Of a DNA stretch of 64,000 bases, positions 17,105 through 26,059 are shown piece by piece (the stretch's first letter is position 1; every line of letters begins with the position of its first letter). Under the pieces are notes generated by a model. It saw only the letters and a list, made by a program, of their open reading frames with translations, was not told where the DNA came from and did no database searches. Position numbers and translations under genes: made by a program. Source of the DNA: Rhodococcus sp. NBC_00297 (GTDB lineage: Bacteria > Actinomycetota > Actinomycetes > Mycobacteriales > Mycobacteriaceae); contig NZ_CP108041.1 of NCBI RefSeq assembly GCF_036173065.1, positions 1,364,001-1,428,000 of the forward strand, given 5' to 3'.

Positions 17105-17455
17105 ATGATCGACCACGTACTGACCGTCGTACCCGTGCGCGACATCGATGTCGCACGCGAGTGGTACACGCGCCTGCTGGGACGCGAACCCGACAACAAC
17201 CCCATGCCGGGTCTGATCGAGTGGCAGATCGTGCCGGGGGCGTGGATGCAGGTGTTCCTCGATGCCGACCGGGCCGGCCGGACGCGGTCGAACCTCGCCG
17301 TCGACGACCTCGACGCTCACACCACCGAGCTCGCGGGCCGCGGACTCGCCGTCGGCGACACCACGGACGCCACCAACGGAGTTCGACTCGCGCCGATCAC
17401 CGATCCCGACGGCAACGTCATCACCCTGATAGGCGGTTTCCGGACGGTGTACTGA
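17105..17455 (+). CDS. VOC-family (glyoxalase/bleomycin-resistance fold) protein
   Basis: 116 residues, the length of a single VOC unit with two beta-alpha-beta-beta-beta modules. It starts IDHVLTVVPVRDIDVAREWYTRLLGREPDN (metal-type His at the family position) and ends RLAPITDPDGNVITLIGGF, where the DPDGN turn is typical. The ribosome site is GAGAGGACGAG, 5-10 bases before the ATG. VOC proteins are metal-dependent dioxygenases, isomerases, lyases or antibiotic-binding proteins; the reaction here is unknown. The long hairpin at 16978-17024 lies in its presumed leader. Confidence 0.85.
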   Translation: MIDHVLTVVPVRDIDVAREWYTRLLGREPDNNPMPGLIEWQIVPGAWMQVFLDADRAGRTRSNLAVDDLDAHTTELAGRGLAVGDTTDATNGVRLAPITDPDGNVITLIGGFRTVY

Positions 17456-17608
17456 CCGACCCGACGATCGGGACGAATGTGTGCAGCCGAGTCACACGAT
17501 GCGATAGAAAGTCAGAGTCATCCACGGTGCCCATGTCCTGTAGACGTTCGGATCAGCTCGAGCAGAACGGGTGACCGCGGGACAGCTCGTACGCCAGTGT
17601 CGGAGTAC

Positions 17609-18961
17609 ATGACTGCCCTCACCGACTCGGCCTCGTTCGAACCCGATGCCGACCGGCGCAAGCGCCTTCGCACGGTCGTGGCGTCGAGCCTCCTCGGCAC
17701 CACCGTCGAGTGGTACGACTTCTTCCTCTACGCCACGGCGGCGAGTGTGGTGTTCAATCGCCTGTTCTTCCCGGATCAGTCGTCCTTCGTCGGCACCATG
17801 CTGTCTTTCGCCACCTTCGCCGTCGGATTCGTGGTGCGCCCCATCGGTGGAGTCGTCTTCGGATACTTCGGAGACCGTATCGGCCGCAAGAAGACACTGG
17901 CGTTGTCGATGCTGATCATGGGTGTGGCGACCACCCTGATGGGCGTCCTGCCGACGACCGAGGACGTCGGTCTGCTGGCTCCGATTCTGTTGTTGCTGTT
18001 GCGCATCGCACAGGGTTTCGCTCTCGGCGGCGAGTGGGCCGGTGCCGTGCTTCTGGCCGTCGAGCACAGCCCGGCGCGTCGGCGTGGATTGTTCGGAAGC
18101 ATCCCGCAGGTGGGTCTCGCGCTCGGCCTCGCGTTGGGCACCGGAATGTTCGCCCTGCTGCAGGTGATCTTCGACGAAGAGCAATTCCTCTCCTACGGCT
18201 GGCGCATCGCGTTCCTCGTCAGTCTCGTTCTGGTGATCGTCGGTCTGGTCGTGCGCCTGAAGGTGGAGGAGACGCCGGCGTTCCGCGAGGTGTCGGAACT
18301 CCAGCAGCGATCGAGCGCACCGATCAAGGAGGTGTTCGCACGGCGCCATGCGCGACGCACCGTCCTCGGACTGCTGTCGCGATGGGGCGAGGGTGCCGCC
18401 TTCAACACGTGGGGTGTCTTCGCCATCACCTACGCGACGACACAACTGAAGTTCGACAAGGTCTCGGTCCTGCTCTTGGTCACCGTGGCGGCAGTGGTGA
18501 TGGCGGTGCTCATCCCGGTGTCCGGGGTGCTCGTGGACAGGGTGGGCGCCAAGCGTGTGTACATCACCGGCATCGCGGCCTACGGGCTGGCCGTGTTTCC
18601 CGTGTTCGCCCTCTTCGACACGGGCAGCCTGTGGCTCTTCGGACTCGGACTGGTCCTGGTGTTCGGCATCGTCCACGCCACCTTCTACGGAGCACAGGGC
18701 ACGCTGTACGCGAGCCTGTATCCGACCGAGATCCGCTACACCGGCCTGTCCGTGGTCTACCAGTTCTCCGGGATCTACGCCTCGGGCGTGACGCCTCTCG
18801 TTCTCACCGCACTGGTCGCCGCGGCGAGCGGGTCACCCTGGCTCGCGTGCGGCTTCCTCGTCGGCACGTCGGTGATCAGCGTCATCGCCACGGCGCTCGT
18901 TCGCGAGGACGATCTGCATCTGTCGCGCCCTCGCTCCGACGCGGAGACAGAGCACGACTGA
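17609..18961 (+). CDS. MFS metabolite:H+ symporter (ShiA/KgtP-like)
   Basis: 450 residues from ATG 17609; an in-frame GTG lies at 17597. It shows the MHS-type signature: ASSLLGTTVEWYDFFLYATAA at segment 1, GGVVFGYFGDRIGRKKTLALSM for the loop 2-3 motif, RIAQGFALGGEWAGAVLLAVEHSP for segments 4-5, and PTEIRYTGLSVVYQFSGIYASGVTPL for segments 10-11. Twelve membrane segments are expected. The family imports organic acids such as shikimate, 2-oxoglutarate or aromatic acids with protons. It stands alone between the VOC gene and a GGDEF-EAL gene, so the substrate cannot be assigned. Confidence 0.88.
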   Translation: MTALTDSASFEPDADRRKRLRTVVASSLLGTTVEWYDFFLYATAASVVFNRLFFPDQSSFVGTMLSFATFAVGFVVRPIGGVVFGYFGDRIGRKKTLALSMLIMGVATTLMGVLPTTEDVGLLAPILLLLLRIAQGFALGGEWAGAVLLAVEHSPARRRGLFGSIPQVGLALGLALGTGMFALLQVIFDEEQFLSYGWRIAFLVSLVLVIVGLVVRLKVEETPAFREVSELQQRSSAPIKEVFARRHARRTVLGLLSRWGEGAAFNTWGVFAITYATTQLKFDKVSVLLLVTVAAVVMAVLIPVSGVLVDRVGAKRVYITGIAAYGLAVFPVFALFDTGSLWLFGLGLVLVFGIVHATFYGAQGTLYASLYPTEIRYTGLSVVYQFSGIYASGVTPLVLTALVAAASGSPWLACGFLVGTSVISVIATALVREDDLHLSRPRSDAETEHD

Positions 18962-18980
18962 GGTGAACGGTTCACACCTC
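18960..18980. terminator. Weak convergent hairpin
   Basis: GAGGTG (18960-18965) and CACCTC (18975-18980) can form a 6-base stem with a 9-base loop between the convergent MFS and GGDEF-EAL genes. There is no T-run, and it overlaps both gene ends. It is a possible bidirectional terminator. Confidence 0.35.
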
Positions 18981-20873
18981 GTGAACCGTCTCCGCCCGTG
19001 GCGCACGGAGCTCCAGCACGGCGGTGGTGCGCTCGGCGTCGACGGGTCTGCCGAGCAGGAACCCCTGCGCCAGATCGCATCCCGTCTCGGCGAGTGCATC
19101 GAGTTGCGCGCGGGTCTCGACGCCTTCTCCCACGACGATCATCTCGTACGCCTTGGCCAACGCGACGATGGCGGTGACGACCGCACGGCCCCGCCGGGTG
19201 TCGAGTGCGTCGATGTATCCCTTGTCGATCTTGAAGCACTCGAACACCGGAAACCGTTCGAGGTAGGCCAGGCTGCTGTGACCGGCGCCGACGTCGTCGA
19301 GGAGCAGCGCGACGCCCATCTCGGTCACCGCGCTGAGGTTCCGGGCGACGCGTCCGGTGTCGGCGAGCCACACCGTCTCGGTCACCTCGAGCCCCAGGGC
19401 CTGTGGCGGTAGGCCGGTCTCCCGGAGCACCGACGCGACCCGGCCGGGGAACGCCGGATCTCGCAACTGGAGCGCGCTGACGTTGACCCGCACGGTGATC
19501 GAGAAGTCCCTGCGCCATGTCGCCGCCTGGCGGCACGCAGTGCGTAGCGCCCAATCCCCCAGTACCGCAGCCAGACCGGTGCGCTCGGCCACCGCTACGA
19601 ACTCGGACGGCTCGATCTGCCCGAGCGTCGGGTGATTCCAGCGTGCGAGTGCTTCGACGGACACCACCTCCCCTGTCGCGATGTGCACCAAGGGTTGGTA
19701 CGCGAGGGTCAACTCGTCCTCGGCCAGGGCAGCCCGCAGGTCGACCGACAGGGAGCGGACGCGGTCGGCGTCGTAGTGATCGTCCTCGGCGTCGAAGACG
19801 GCATGCGCTCCGCCGCCGCCGTCCTTGGCGCGGTGCAGCGCCAGATCGACGCGCCGCAGCAACTCCCGCACCGTGACGCCGGGCTCGGACACCGCGATAC
19901 CTATCGAGGCACTCATCGGAATGGGGGCATCGGCCGCGGACGGCGGCGCGGCGAGCGCGGCGGTGACACGGAACGCGAGATCCTCGGCGTTCCGGGCGTC
20001 GTCGAAGCCCCCGCAGACGACGAGAAACTCGTCACCTCCGAAGCGATACACCGCGTCCCGCGTTCGGACCGCGGCGACGAGACGCTCGGCGAACCGGACC
20101 AACGCGCGGTCCCCGGTGTCGTGTCCGAGGCTGTCGTTGATGATCGCGAAATCGTCGACGTCGAGGAGGAGCAACGCCACCTCGTCGCCCTGCGCACGCG
20201 CACGAGTCAACGCATCGCCCACCGCCGAGTAGGCCCGCGTGCGGTCCGGAAGTCCCGTGAGTGGATCGTGATCGGTCTGTTCCCGGAGAAGCCGCGAGAG
20301 GTCGACGCGTTCGAGCGCTGCGGAGAACACTCCGGCCACCGCCGACAGAAACGCGATGTCCGTGTCGTCGAACAGATTGGGTTCCGCCCCGAACACGATC
20401 AGCGCGCCCCACACCCCGGCGCTCGTCGTGATCGGCACAGCGGCGCCGCTGCGAAAGCCGACCGACGACATGGTGGACGTGTCGAACCGTGTCTCTGTCT
20501 CGCCGTCCGAGCAGACGGTCAATCGACCGTGCGCCAGAGCGAATCCGGCCAGGGAGCCGGCGCCGGACCGCACCTCGACATCGGTGCGCAGCACGTGGGT
20601 GACCGCGTCGATGCGCAGAAACGGATCCTCCGGACTCTCGTGCCGAGCGAGCGCCGCGGACGCCACCCCCACCAGGGTCGCCGCGGTGGAAGTCGCTGCG
20701 GCGGACACCTCGTCCAGGTCGGCGGAGACGGCGAGCCCACTGAGCCTGGCGAGCGCGGTCTGCGCCAGCGCGAAGCGTCGGGATGCACGAACGTCCGCGA
20801 GGACACGGGCGGGGATCGTCACCATCACTCCGTTCGGCGTCTGTGAGTCGATGGTCGGTTCGACCACGGGCAC
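18972..20873 (-). CDS. GAF-GGDEF-EAL c-di-GMP enzyme (bifunctional cyclase/phosphodiesterase)
   Basis: 633 residues from GTG 20873; ATG 20825 with GGAG upstream is an alternative start. A GAF-type sensor occupies residues ~40-190. The GGDEF domain follows with DHDPLTGLPDR, the intact motif GGDEF at 279-283 and an RxxD inhibitory site (RTRD, 270-273). The EAL domain then shows EAL at 407-409, NVSALQL, EVTET, LLLDDVGAGHSSL, FKIDKGYID and GEGVET-AQGFLLGRP. Both catalytic centres look usable, with the small change DDVGAG for DDFGTG. It makes and/or degrades cyclic di-GMP depending on its GAF ligand. No membrane segment is seen, so it is cytoplasmic. Confidence 0.93.
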   Translation of the reverse strand: MPVVEPTIDSQTPNGVMVTIPARVLADVRASRRFALAQTALARLSGLAVSADLDEVSAAATSTAATLVGVASAALARHESPEDPFLRIDAVTHVLRTDVEVRSGAGSLAGFALAHGRLTVCSDGETETRFDTSTMSSVGFRSGAAVPITTSAGVWGALIVFGAEPNLFDDTDIAFLSAVAGVFSAALERVDLSRLLREQTDHDPLTGLPDRTRAYSAVGDALTRARAQGDEVALLLLDVDDFAIINDSLGHDTGDRALVRFAERLVAAVRTRDAVYRFGGDEFLVVCGGFDDARNAEDLAFRVTAALAAPPSAADAPIPMSASIGIAVSEPGVTVRELLRRVDLALHRAKDGGGGAHAVFDAEDDHYDADRVRSLSVDLRAALAEDELTLAYQPLVHIATGEVVSVEALARWNHPTLGQIEPSEFVAVAERTGLAAVLGDWALRTACRQAATWRRDFSITVRVNVSALQLRDPAFPGRVASVLRETGLPPQALGLEVTETVWLADTGRVARNLSAVTEMGVALLLDDVGAGHSSLAYLERFPVFECFKIDKGYIDALDTRRGRAVVTAIVALAKAYEMIVVGEGVETRAQLDALAETGCDLAQGFLLGRPVDAERTTAVLELRAPRAETVHEV

Positions 20874-20980
20874 ACGTCACGAGCGACAAACCCCGACATT
20901 CACGGCTTATGACCCGTCCAGCATCGCACGTCGATCGTTCCGTGGCCGTGCGAACGCCGACGGAGCCGAATGCACTCGTG

Positions 20981-21460
20981 TCAGGGGGCGGTCGGATAGT
21001 GACCGTCGGGTGCGTTGCTGACCACCAGGCTGCGACCCCGAAGGTCGTCGGGGAGCATGTCACGCCATCGCAGCGCCTCGTCGAGGTCGGTACTGGTCCA
21101 CAGAGCCGACACCAGTTCGTCACGTCCCGTCGCGCGCGGCGATCGCAGTTCCACCGTGTACACGTACGGCAACGGATGGGGGCCGGTCATCGATGGTTCC
21201 CAGTCCGCGCGGTCGACTATCCGGCCGTCCGGACCCTCGATGTACTGCACCCGTGCTCCCCAGGCTGCGCAGTACGCGCGAGCCGTCCGCACCGCCGACG
21301 ACACGTCGGCCGCTGCCCGCACCACCACGGTGTCGCGGTCGTCGATCAACCACACCAGGAACCGACTCGAGGGTTCGATGTCGGACGTGCCCATCACCTC
21401 GAGGAAGTCACACGAGCGCGGCGTCGGTTGAGTGCGATGAACCATGAAACACATTCGCAC
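20981..21460 (-). CDS. Hypothetical protein, unknown
   Basis: Up to 159 residues from GTG 21460; ATG 21394 (MGTSDIEPSS) preceded by GAGG is a plausible shorter start. Codon use is like the neighbours, and no shadow gene explains the frame. Visible pieces are RFLVWLIDDRDTVVVRAAADVSSAVRTARAYCAAWGARVQYIEGPDGRIV and a repeat-like VYTVELRSP...DLDEALRWRDMLPDDLRGRSLVV. The two halves each suggest a beta-alpha-beta unit, perhaps an internal duplication. No known family is recognised. It stands 107 bases upstream of the GGDEF-EAL gene on the same strand. Confidence 0.55.
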   Translation of the reverse strand: MRMCFMVHRTQPTPRSCDFLEVMGTSDIEPSSRFLVWLIDDRDTVVVRAAADVSSAVRTARAYCAAWGARVQYIEGPDGRIVDRADWEPSMTGPHPLPYVYTVELRSPRATGRDELVSALWTSTDLDEALRWRDMLPDDLRGRSLVVSNAPDGHYPTAP

Positions 21461-21524
21461 ACGATCGCCGATCGGGATGCGTGCTCTTCCTCACCACGCG
21501 TGGTGAGGGTCCGGCGCCCGGTAG

Positions 21525-22463
21525 TCAGTCCGGGAACCCGACTCCGGCGAGCTCGGTCGACAGTTCCCAGACCCGTCGCGCCTCCGCACGATCGCGCAGC
21601 CGCGAGTACAGCTTCTGCGGTCCGGGACGCCCACCGAGGTGCCCGAGTCCCGCCGGCCCGTGGAAACTTCCGGACGTCACGTCGACGGCGGTCGCCGCGT
21701 ACAGAGCCGGCAGCGCAGCGGTCTCGGTGGTGCCGACCAGTAATCCGCGACGGGACAGGGCCTCGATCACGCGACGGCTCGTCGTCTGCGAGGTCCGGTC
21801 GAGCTCGGGTCGCGCGGCGAGCAGACCTGTCGGCGCGATTCCGGGGTGCGACAGATGACTCGAGATACCCCAGCCACGCTGCGCGCTGAGCCGTCCCAGT
21901 TCGAGGCCGAACAGTCCGAAGGCGATCTTCGACTGGCTGTAGGCGCGCATTCCGTCGTACGACCGTTCCCAGTTCAGGTCGTCCCAGTTGATCGATCCGC
22001 TGTTCGCGGCAATGCTGATCTGTGAGACGACGCGGGCGCGCCCTGCTCGCAGCAGGGGAAGCAGACGGCTCACGAGCGCGACGTGGCCGAGGTGGTTCGT
22101 ACCGAACTGCAGCTCGAATCCGTCCGACGTCGTCCGTCGCGACGGTGGAGTCATCACGCCGGCATTGTTCACGAGGATGCCGATCGGTCTGCCCTCCGAC
22201 GACAGCGTGTCCGCGAGTGCGGACACGGAGTCGAGCGACGAGAGATCGAGGCGCCGGAGTGAGACGTCGGCGCTGGGATGAGCCTGCCTGATCGCGTCGA
22301 TTGCCGCCTCCCCCTTGCTCTGCGAGCGAACGGGCAGGACCACCTCCGCCCCTGCTGCCGCGAGGCGACGGGAGAGGCCGAGGCCGATGCCGTCACTGCC
22401 GCCGGTGACGACAGCTCGGATACCGGAGAGATCGGGGACGGCGATGTCGATGGTGTGTCTCAT
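21525..22463 (-). CDS. SDR oxidoreductase (retinol-dehydrogenase-like)
   Basis: 312 residues from ATG 22463, with AGGAG upstream. Classical SDR motifs are present: [17 protein letters not shown] (cofactor loop), RSQSKGEAA (NADP preference), LVNNAGVM and the [17 protein letters not shown] segment. The active site shows SIAANSG plus a tyrosine in [13 protein letters not shown], the YxxxK motif. The extended C-terminus ([22 protein letters not shown]) is typical of the long retinol-dehydrogenase-like group. The substrate is unknown. It is divergent from an XRE/MmyB regulator across a 176-base gap with a large inverted repeat. Confidence 0.88.
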   Translation of the reverse strand: MRHTIDIAVPDLSGIRAVVTGGSDGIGLGLSRRLAAAGAEVVLPVRSQSKGEAAIDAIRQAHPSADVSLRRLDLSSLDSVSALADTLSSEGRPIGILVNNAGVMTPPSRRTTSDGFELQFGTNHLGHVALVSRLLPLLRAGRARVVSQISIAANSGSINWDDLNWERSYDGMRAYSQSKIAFGLFGLELGRLSAQRGWGISSHLSHPGIAPTGLLAARPELDRTSQTTSRRVIEALSRRGLLVGTTETAALPALYAATAVDVTSGSFHGPAGLGHLGGRPGPQKLYSRLRDRAEARRVWELSTELAGVGFPD

Positions 22464-22537
22464 GGGTCGCTCCTGATGGGTGTGAGGTGTCGTGTCGACG
22501 ACGTGTGACCTCACCGTGCCGGGGTTCTCCCCCGACA

Positions 22538-22608
22538 ACCAGGACTCGTCGATCCCCCGATGGCCGGGGCACCCCTTGCGCGTGAGAGGGGGATCGACAG
22601 ACCCTGGT
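22538..22608. repeat. Large two-tier inverted repeat in the SDR/XRE divergent promoter
   Basis: GTCGATCCCCC (22548-22558) and GGGGGATCGAC (22588-22598) are perfect 11-base arms. Exactly four bases outside them lie ACCAGG (22538-22543) and CCTGGT (22603-22608), a second perfect 6-base pair. The 29-base loop holds GGGG-ca-CCCC. The symmetry on both levels points to an operator pair or cruciform for the divergent SDR and XRE genes rather than chance. Confidence 0.6.
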
Positions 22609-22639
22609 CGGCGCACGCGCCACGCGATAGGAAGAAGCA

Positions 22640-23494
22640 ATGGAGATCGACAGAGCAGGGCTGGCCCAGTTTCTCCGGGGTCGCCGCAGCGCACTGCAAC
22701 CCGAGGACGTGGGTCTTCCACGAGGGCTGCGACGTCGGACCGACGGGTTGAGGCGCGAAGAGGTCGCGGCACTGAGCCACATGTCGACCGACTACTACGC
22801 CCGTATCGAGCGGGAGCGAGGACCCCAACCGTCCGAACAGATGGTCGCCTCGATCGCACAGGGACTGCATCTCTCGCTACCCGAACGCGACCACTTGTTC
22901 CGGCTCGCCGGCCACACCCCACCGACACGCGGGGCCGTCGGCGATCACATCGGTCCGGGCCTGCTGCGCATATTCGACCGACTGCACGACACTCCCGCCG
23001 AGATCGTCACAGAGTTGGGAGAGACGCTGCGGCAGACGGCACTCGGTGTCGCGCTCACCGGTGATCAGTCCGGCTGGACCGGGCCCTCACGCAGCATCGG
23101 GTATCGGTGGTTCGCCGACCCGGCGAGCAGGAACCTGTACGCCCCCGAGGATCACGCGCACCTCACCCGAACATGGGTGTCCGGCCTACGCGAGGTCGCC
23201 ACTCTTCGCGGACCCGACTCGCGCGCTGCGCGTCTCGCGGCGACGCTGCTTCAGGAGAGCGACGAATTCCGCACCGTCTGGGAGCGGCACGAAGTAGGAG
23301 TGCGGCCGGCCGAGACGAAGCGATTCGTCCACCCGGATCTCGGCCGCCTCGAACTGTCCTGCCAGACGCTCGTCGATCCGCTGCAGTCCCATTTCCTTCT
23401 GGTCTACACCGCAGTTCCCGGCAGCCCGAGTCACGAGAAGCTTCAGCTGCTCCCCGCGCTGGGAACACGAACGTCCACGACACCGGGCCCGTGA
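22640..23494 (+). CDS. XRE-family regulator with MmyB-like ligand-binding domain
   Basis: 284 residues with an AGGAAGAAG ribosome site. The N-terminal pattern [63 protein letters not shown] is the family-specific HTH. The MmyB-like domain follows ([46 protein letters not shown]...), ending in a [26 protein letters not shown] strand pair. It is divergent from the SDR gene and presumably controls it. A second copy of the same SDR/XRE layout follows immediately at 23548-25141. Confidence 0.88.
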   Translation: MEIDRAGLAQFLRGRRSALQPEDVGLPRGLRRRTDGLRREEVAALSHMSTDYYARIERERGPQPSEQMVASIAQGLHLSLPERDHLFRLAGHTPPTRGAVGDHIGPGLLRIFDRLHDTPAEIVTELGETLRQTALGVALTGDQSGWTGPSRSIGYRWFADPASRNLYAPEDHAHLTRTWVSGLREVATLRGPDSRAARLAATLLQESDEFRTVWERHEVGVRPAETKRFVHPDLGRLELSCQTLVDPLQSHFLLVYTAVPGSPSHEKLQLLPALGTRTSTTPGP

Positions 23495-23547
23495 CGAACA
23501 CGCAGTCACGTCGAGGAATCTGTGCCATCAGCCGAACGACCGCCTGC

Positions 23548-24228
23548 TCACAACTCGATCCGCCCGGTGCGGTCGTGGAACTCCCCCGTGGGTCCGTCGC
23601 TGCCGAGCAGGGCCAGGCGAACGGTGGCGTCGGTTCCCTCCGCGACGGTCTGATGCCCGGTGTTCCCGTTGAGGTCGGTGGCCGTGTAGCCGGGGTCGGA
23701 GGCGTTGATTCGTATCTCGGGGAGGTTCTTGGCGTACTGCACGGTGAGAGTGATGACGGCCGCCTTCGAGGCGGCGTACGGGATGGCGGCGACAGGGAAC
23801 TCGTCTCGGCCGGGATCCTGGAGGAAGCGGCCCATTCCCACACCCGAGGCTACGTTGACGATCACCGGATTCGACGACTGCCGCAGCAGCGGCAGCGCTG
23901 CTTGCGTCACCCGGACGATGCCGACGACGTTGGTGTCGAGGGTGTCCGCCATGGAGTCGGCGTCCAGGTCGTCGACACCGCCGCCGTGTCCGATGACGCC
24001 GGCGTTGTTGATCAGGACGTCCAGTCGGGGAAGTGACGACACCGACGCGGTGACCGAGTCGGTGTCCGTCACGTCCAGTCGTAGTACGTGTGCGCCGAGT
24101 GCGCGGACGTCGTCTGCCCTGTCGGGGTCGCGGACGCCGGCGTACACGTCGACACCGGAGTCGACGAGTCGTCGCGCCGTCTCGAGTCCGAGGCCCTTGT
24201 TCGCTCCCGTGACGAGTGCTGTTGTCAT
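23548..24228 (-). CDS. SDR oxidoreductase (carbonyl-reductase-like)
   Basis: 226 residues. ALVTGANKGLGLETARRLVDSG is the cofactor loop, AGVRDPDRADD suggests NADP, and VLINNAGVIGHGG, NVASGVGMG and PYAASKAAVITLT (YxxxK) complete the classical SDR active site. It ends NGNTGHQTVAEGTDATVRLALLGSDGPTGEFHDRTGRI, typical of short carbonyl-reductase-like SDRs. The substrate is unknown. It is divergent from an XRE/MmyB gene 85 bases away, with a GGTAC-N5-GTACC palindrome in the gap. Confidence 0.87.
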   Translation of the reverse strand: MTTALVTGANKGLGLETARRLVDSGVDVYAGVRDPDRADDVRALGAHVLRLDVTDTDSVTASVSSLPRLDVLINNAGVIGHGGGVDDLDADSMADTLDTNVVGIVRVTQAALPLLRQSSNPVIVNVASGVGMGRFLQDPGRDEFPVAAIPYAASKAAVITLTVQYAKNLPEIRINASDPGYTATDLNGNTGHQTVAEGTDATVRLALLGSDGPTGEFHDRTGRIEL

Positions 24229-24263
24229 GTCTCGATCCTGTGGCCCGGTGACGTGCAAGTCCA

Positions 24264-24278
24264 GGTACTGCCGGTACC
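24264..24278. promoter_or_regulatory. Possible XRE operator (GGTAC-N5-GTACC)
   Basis: A perfect 5-base inverted repeat with a 5-base centre lies in the middle of the 85-base SDR/XRE divergent gap. A related dyad (GGTAC-tg-GTATC) lies before the XRE gene at 5398. No equivalent is seen before the XRE gene at 22640. Confidence 0.4.
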
Positions 24279-24313
24279 ACCCGCGCTCCGGCGACGCGGT
24301 GCACGATGGTGGC

Positions 24314-25141
24314 ATGAGTGAACTGTCGACGGTGCTCCGGGCTTGGCGGGACCGGACTCGACCGGAGGAGGTCGGCCTGCCCGCCGTCCCCGGCAGACGA
24401 GCTCCCGGACTGCGCCGTGAGGAACTCGCCACGTTGGCGTCCATCAGCGTCGACTACATCGTCCGCCTCGAGCAGGGGCGGGCGCGGCACCCGTCGGCGC
24501 AGACCGTCGCCGCGTTGGCGCGAGCGCTGCGACTGAACGACGAGGAAGTGGATCACCTGTATCGGGTGGCCGGACTGGCATCACCGAACGGGCGCCTCGT
24601 ACCGCACCACATCGGGCCCGGCGTGCGGCGCATGGTCGACCGCCTGGACGACGTGCCACTGGCGGTCTTCACGGCCGCGTGGGACATCGTCCATCACAAC
24701 GGCCTCTGGGCAGCCATCAGCGGGGACCCCGCACTGCGACACGGTGTCGACCGCAATGTGGTGTGGCGCCATTTCACCGACGACTTCACCGGCGTCGGCT
24801 ACGACGACCGCCATCACGAGGAATTCGGCGAGGACCTCGTCGCCGATCTTCGAGCGGCACACGCCCGCTATCCCGACGACCCGTATCTGACCACCCTCGT
24901 CACCCGACTCCGGGCGAGGAGTGCGGACTTCGACGCTCGCTGGGGTCGCGCCACCATGTCGGTGCACAAGGCAAGCCGCAAGGTGATGACGACGCCGGTG
25001 GGACCGATCGCCGTCGACTGCGATGTGCTCACGGCACCGGGCAGCGATCTGCGCATCGTGGTCTACACCACCGTTCCCGGCTCCGAGGACGAGCAACGTC
25101 TGGAGTTGCTGCGCGTCGTCGGCACGCAGACTCTGGTGTGA
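24314..25141 (+). CDS. XRE-family regulator with MmyB-like ligand-binding domain
   Basis: 275 residues from ATG 24314. RAWRDRTRPEEVGLPAVPGRRAPGLRREELATLASISVDYIVRLEQGRARHPSAQTVAALARALRL gives the HTH. The MmyB-like sensor follows: DVPLAVFTAAWDIVHHNGLWAAI, NVVWRHFTDDF and a final LRIVVYTTVPGSEDEQRLELLRVVG. The open frame runs further upstream, but that part is the complement of the SDR gene. It probably represses the divergent SDR at 23548-24228. It ends 19 bases before the convergent LysR gene. Confidence 0.87.
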   Translation: MSELSTVLRAWRDRTRPEEVGLPAVPGRRAPGLRREELATLASISVDYIVRLEQGRARHPSAQTVAALARALRLNDEEVDHLYRVAGLASPNGRLVPHHIGPGVRRMVDRLDDVPLAVFTAAWDIVHHNGLWAAISGDPALRHGVDRNVVWRHFTDDFTGVGYDDRHHEEFGEDLVADLRAAHARYPDDPYLTTLVTRLRARSADFDARWGRATMSVHKASRKVMTTPVGPIAVDCDVLTAPGSDLRIVVYTTVPGSEDEQRLELLRVVGTQTLV

Positions 25142-25160
25142 GCCGGTCGCGGGGAGCGGG

Positions 25161-26045
25161 TCAGGAGCGGCGTGTACCGATGCCCCGCGACACGAGATCG
25201 GCCACGAATCTTTGTGTCAGCGCGTCCGATTCCGCCCCGACCATCACGACGACCGACCTCGTCAGTGGAGGTGTCATCGACTTGACGATCCCGGCGAAGC
25301 GAGCGGGAACGGCGGTGGCCGGCACGAGCGCGACCCCCAACCCTGCGTGAGCGAGTTGTGCTGCCGTCGTGGCATGTCGAGTGTGCGTGACAGCGTCGAA
25401 CTGGACTCCGTGCGTCGCAGCCACGGTGTCGAACCATCCACGAAGGCCGTTCGACGGGTGGTAGTGCACGATCGGCCTGCCGGCGAGGTTCGGCCAGGAG
25501 ACGGCGTCCTCGTCGGCGAGATCGAGACCTTCCGGAATCACGACCAGGATCTCCTCGGTCCCGATCTCGGTCATCGCTGCGGACCCGCGCGACGGCGCCG
25601 GCCCCACTGCGATGTCGAGGTCGCCGTCCGTGATCGCCGTCGCCATCGCGTCGGCGCTGGTGTACTCGGTCAGATCCAGACCGATGTCCGGGTGCTTCCG
25701 GGTCCAGGTGCGCAACGTCGGCGCCAGGGTCTGGACGGTCATGCTCTCCGCACACCCCAGGCGTAGCCGGCCCGCATCACCCTGTGCCGCAGCGTGTCCG
25801 GTTCGCAGAACGCGCTCGGCCGCTGCCAACGCGATCCGCGCATCGACGAGAACGGCACGGCCGGTGGGCGTGGGACGCACGCCTCGCGGAAGCCGCTCCA
25901 GCAGAGGACTCCCGATCTCCGTCTCCAACGACGCGAGGTGATGGGAGAGCGCGGGCTGCGACAGATGCAGCTGGGCTGCTCCCGCGGTGACAGAGCCGGC
26001 GTCGACGACGGCCACGAAGCATTCCAGGGCTCGCAGAGTCGGCAC
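25161..26045 (-). CDS. LysR-family transcriptional regulator
   Basis: 294 residues from GTG 26045; longer frames upstream overlap the exporter gene. The N-terminal winged HTH is textbook: LRALECFVAVVDAGSVTAGAAQLHLSQPALSHHLASLETEIGSPLLERLPRGVRPTPTG. Residues ~90-290 are the periplasmic-binding-like effector domain (GRLRLGCAESMTVQTLAPTLRTW; DGDLDIAVGPAPSRG; LPVVHYHP-like segment; AGLGVALVPATAVP). The gene follows the DHA2 exporter by 14 bases on the same strand, so the pair may be one transcript under TetR control. Its targets are unknown. Confidence 0.88.
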   Translation of the reverse strand: MPTLRALECFVAVVDAGSVTAGAAQLHLSQPALSHHLASLETEIGSPLLERLPRGVRPTPTGRAVLVDARIALAAAERVLRTGHAAAQGDAGRLRLGCAESMTVQTLAPTLRTWTRKHPDIGLDLTEYTSADAMATAITDGDLDIAVGPAPSRGSAAMTEIGTEEILVVIPEGLDLADEDAVSWPNLAGRPIVHYHPSNGLRGWFDTVAATHGVQFDAVTHTRHATTAAQLAHAGLGVALVPATAVPARFAGIVKSMTPPLTRSVVVMVGAESDALTQRFVADLVSRGIGTRRS

Positions 26046-26059
26046 CGATGGAGCGTATG

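Noticed and set aside
23705-24313. Extension of the XRE/MmyB frame upstream of 24314
   Set aside because: It is antisense to the SDR gene 23548-24228 and the family N-terminus begins at 24314.
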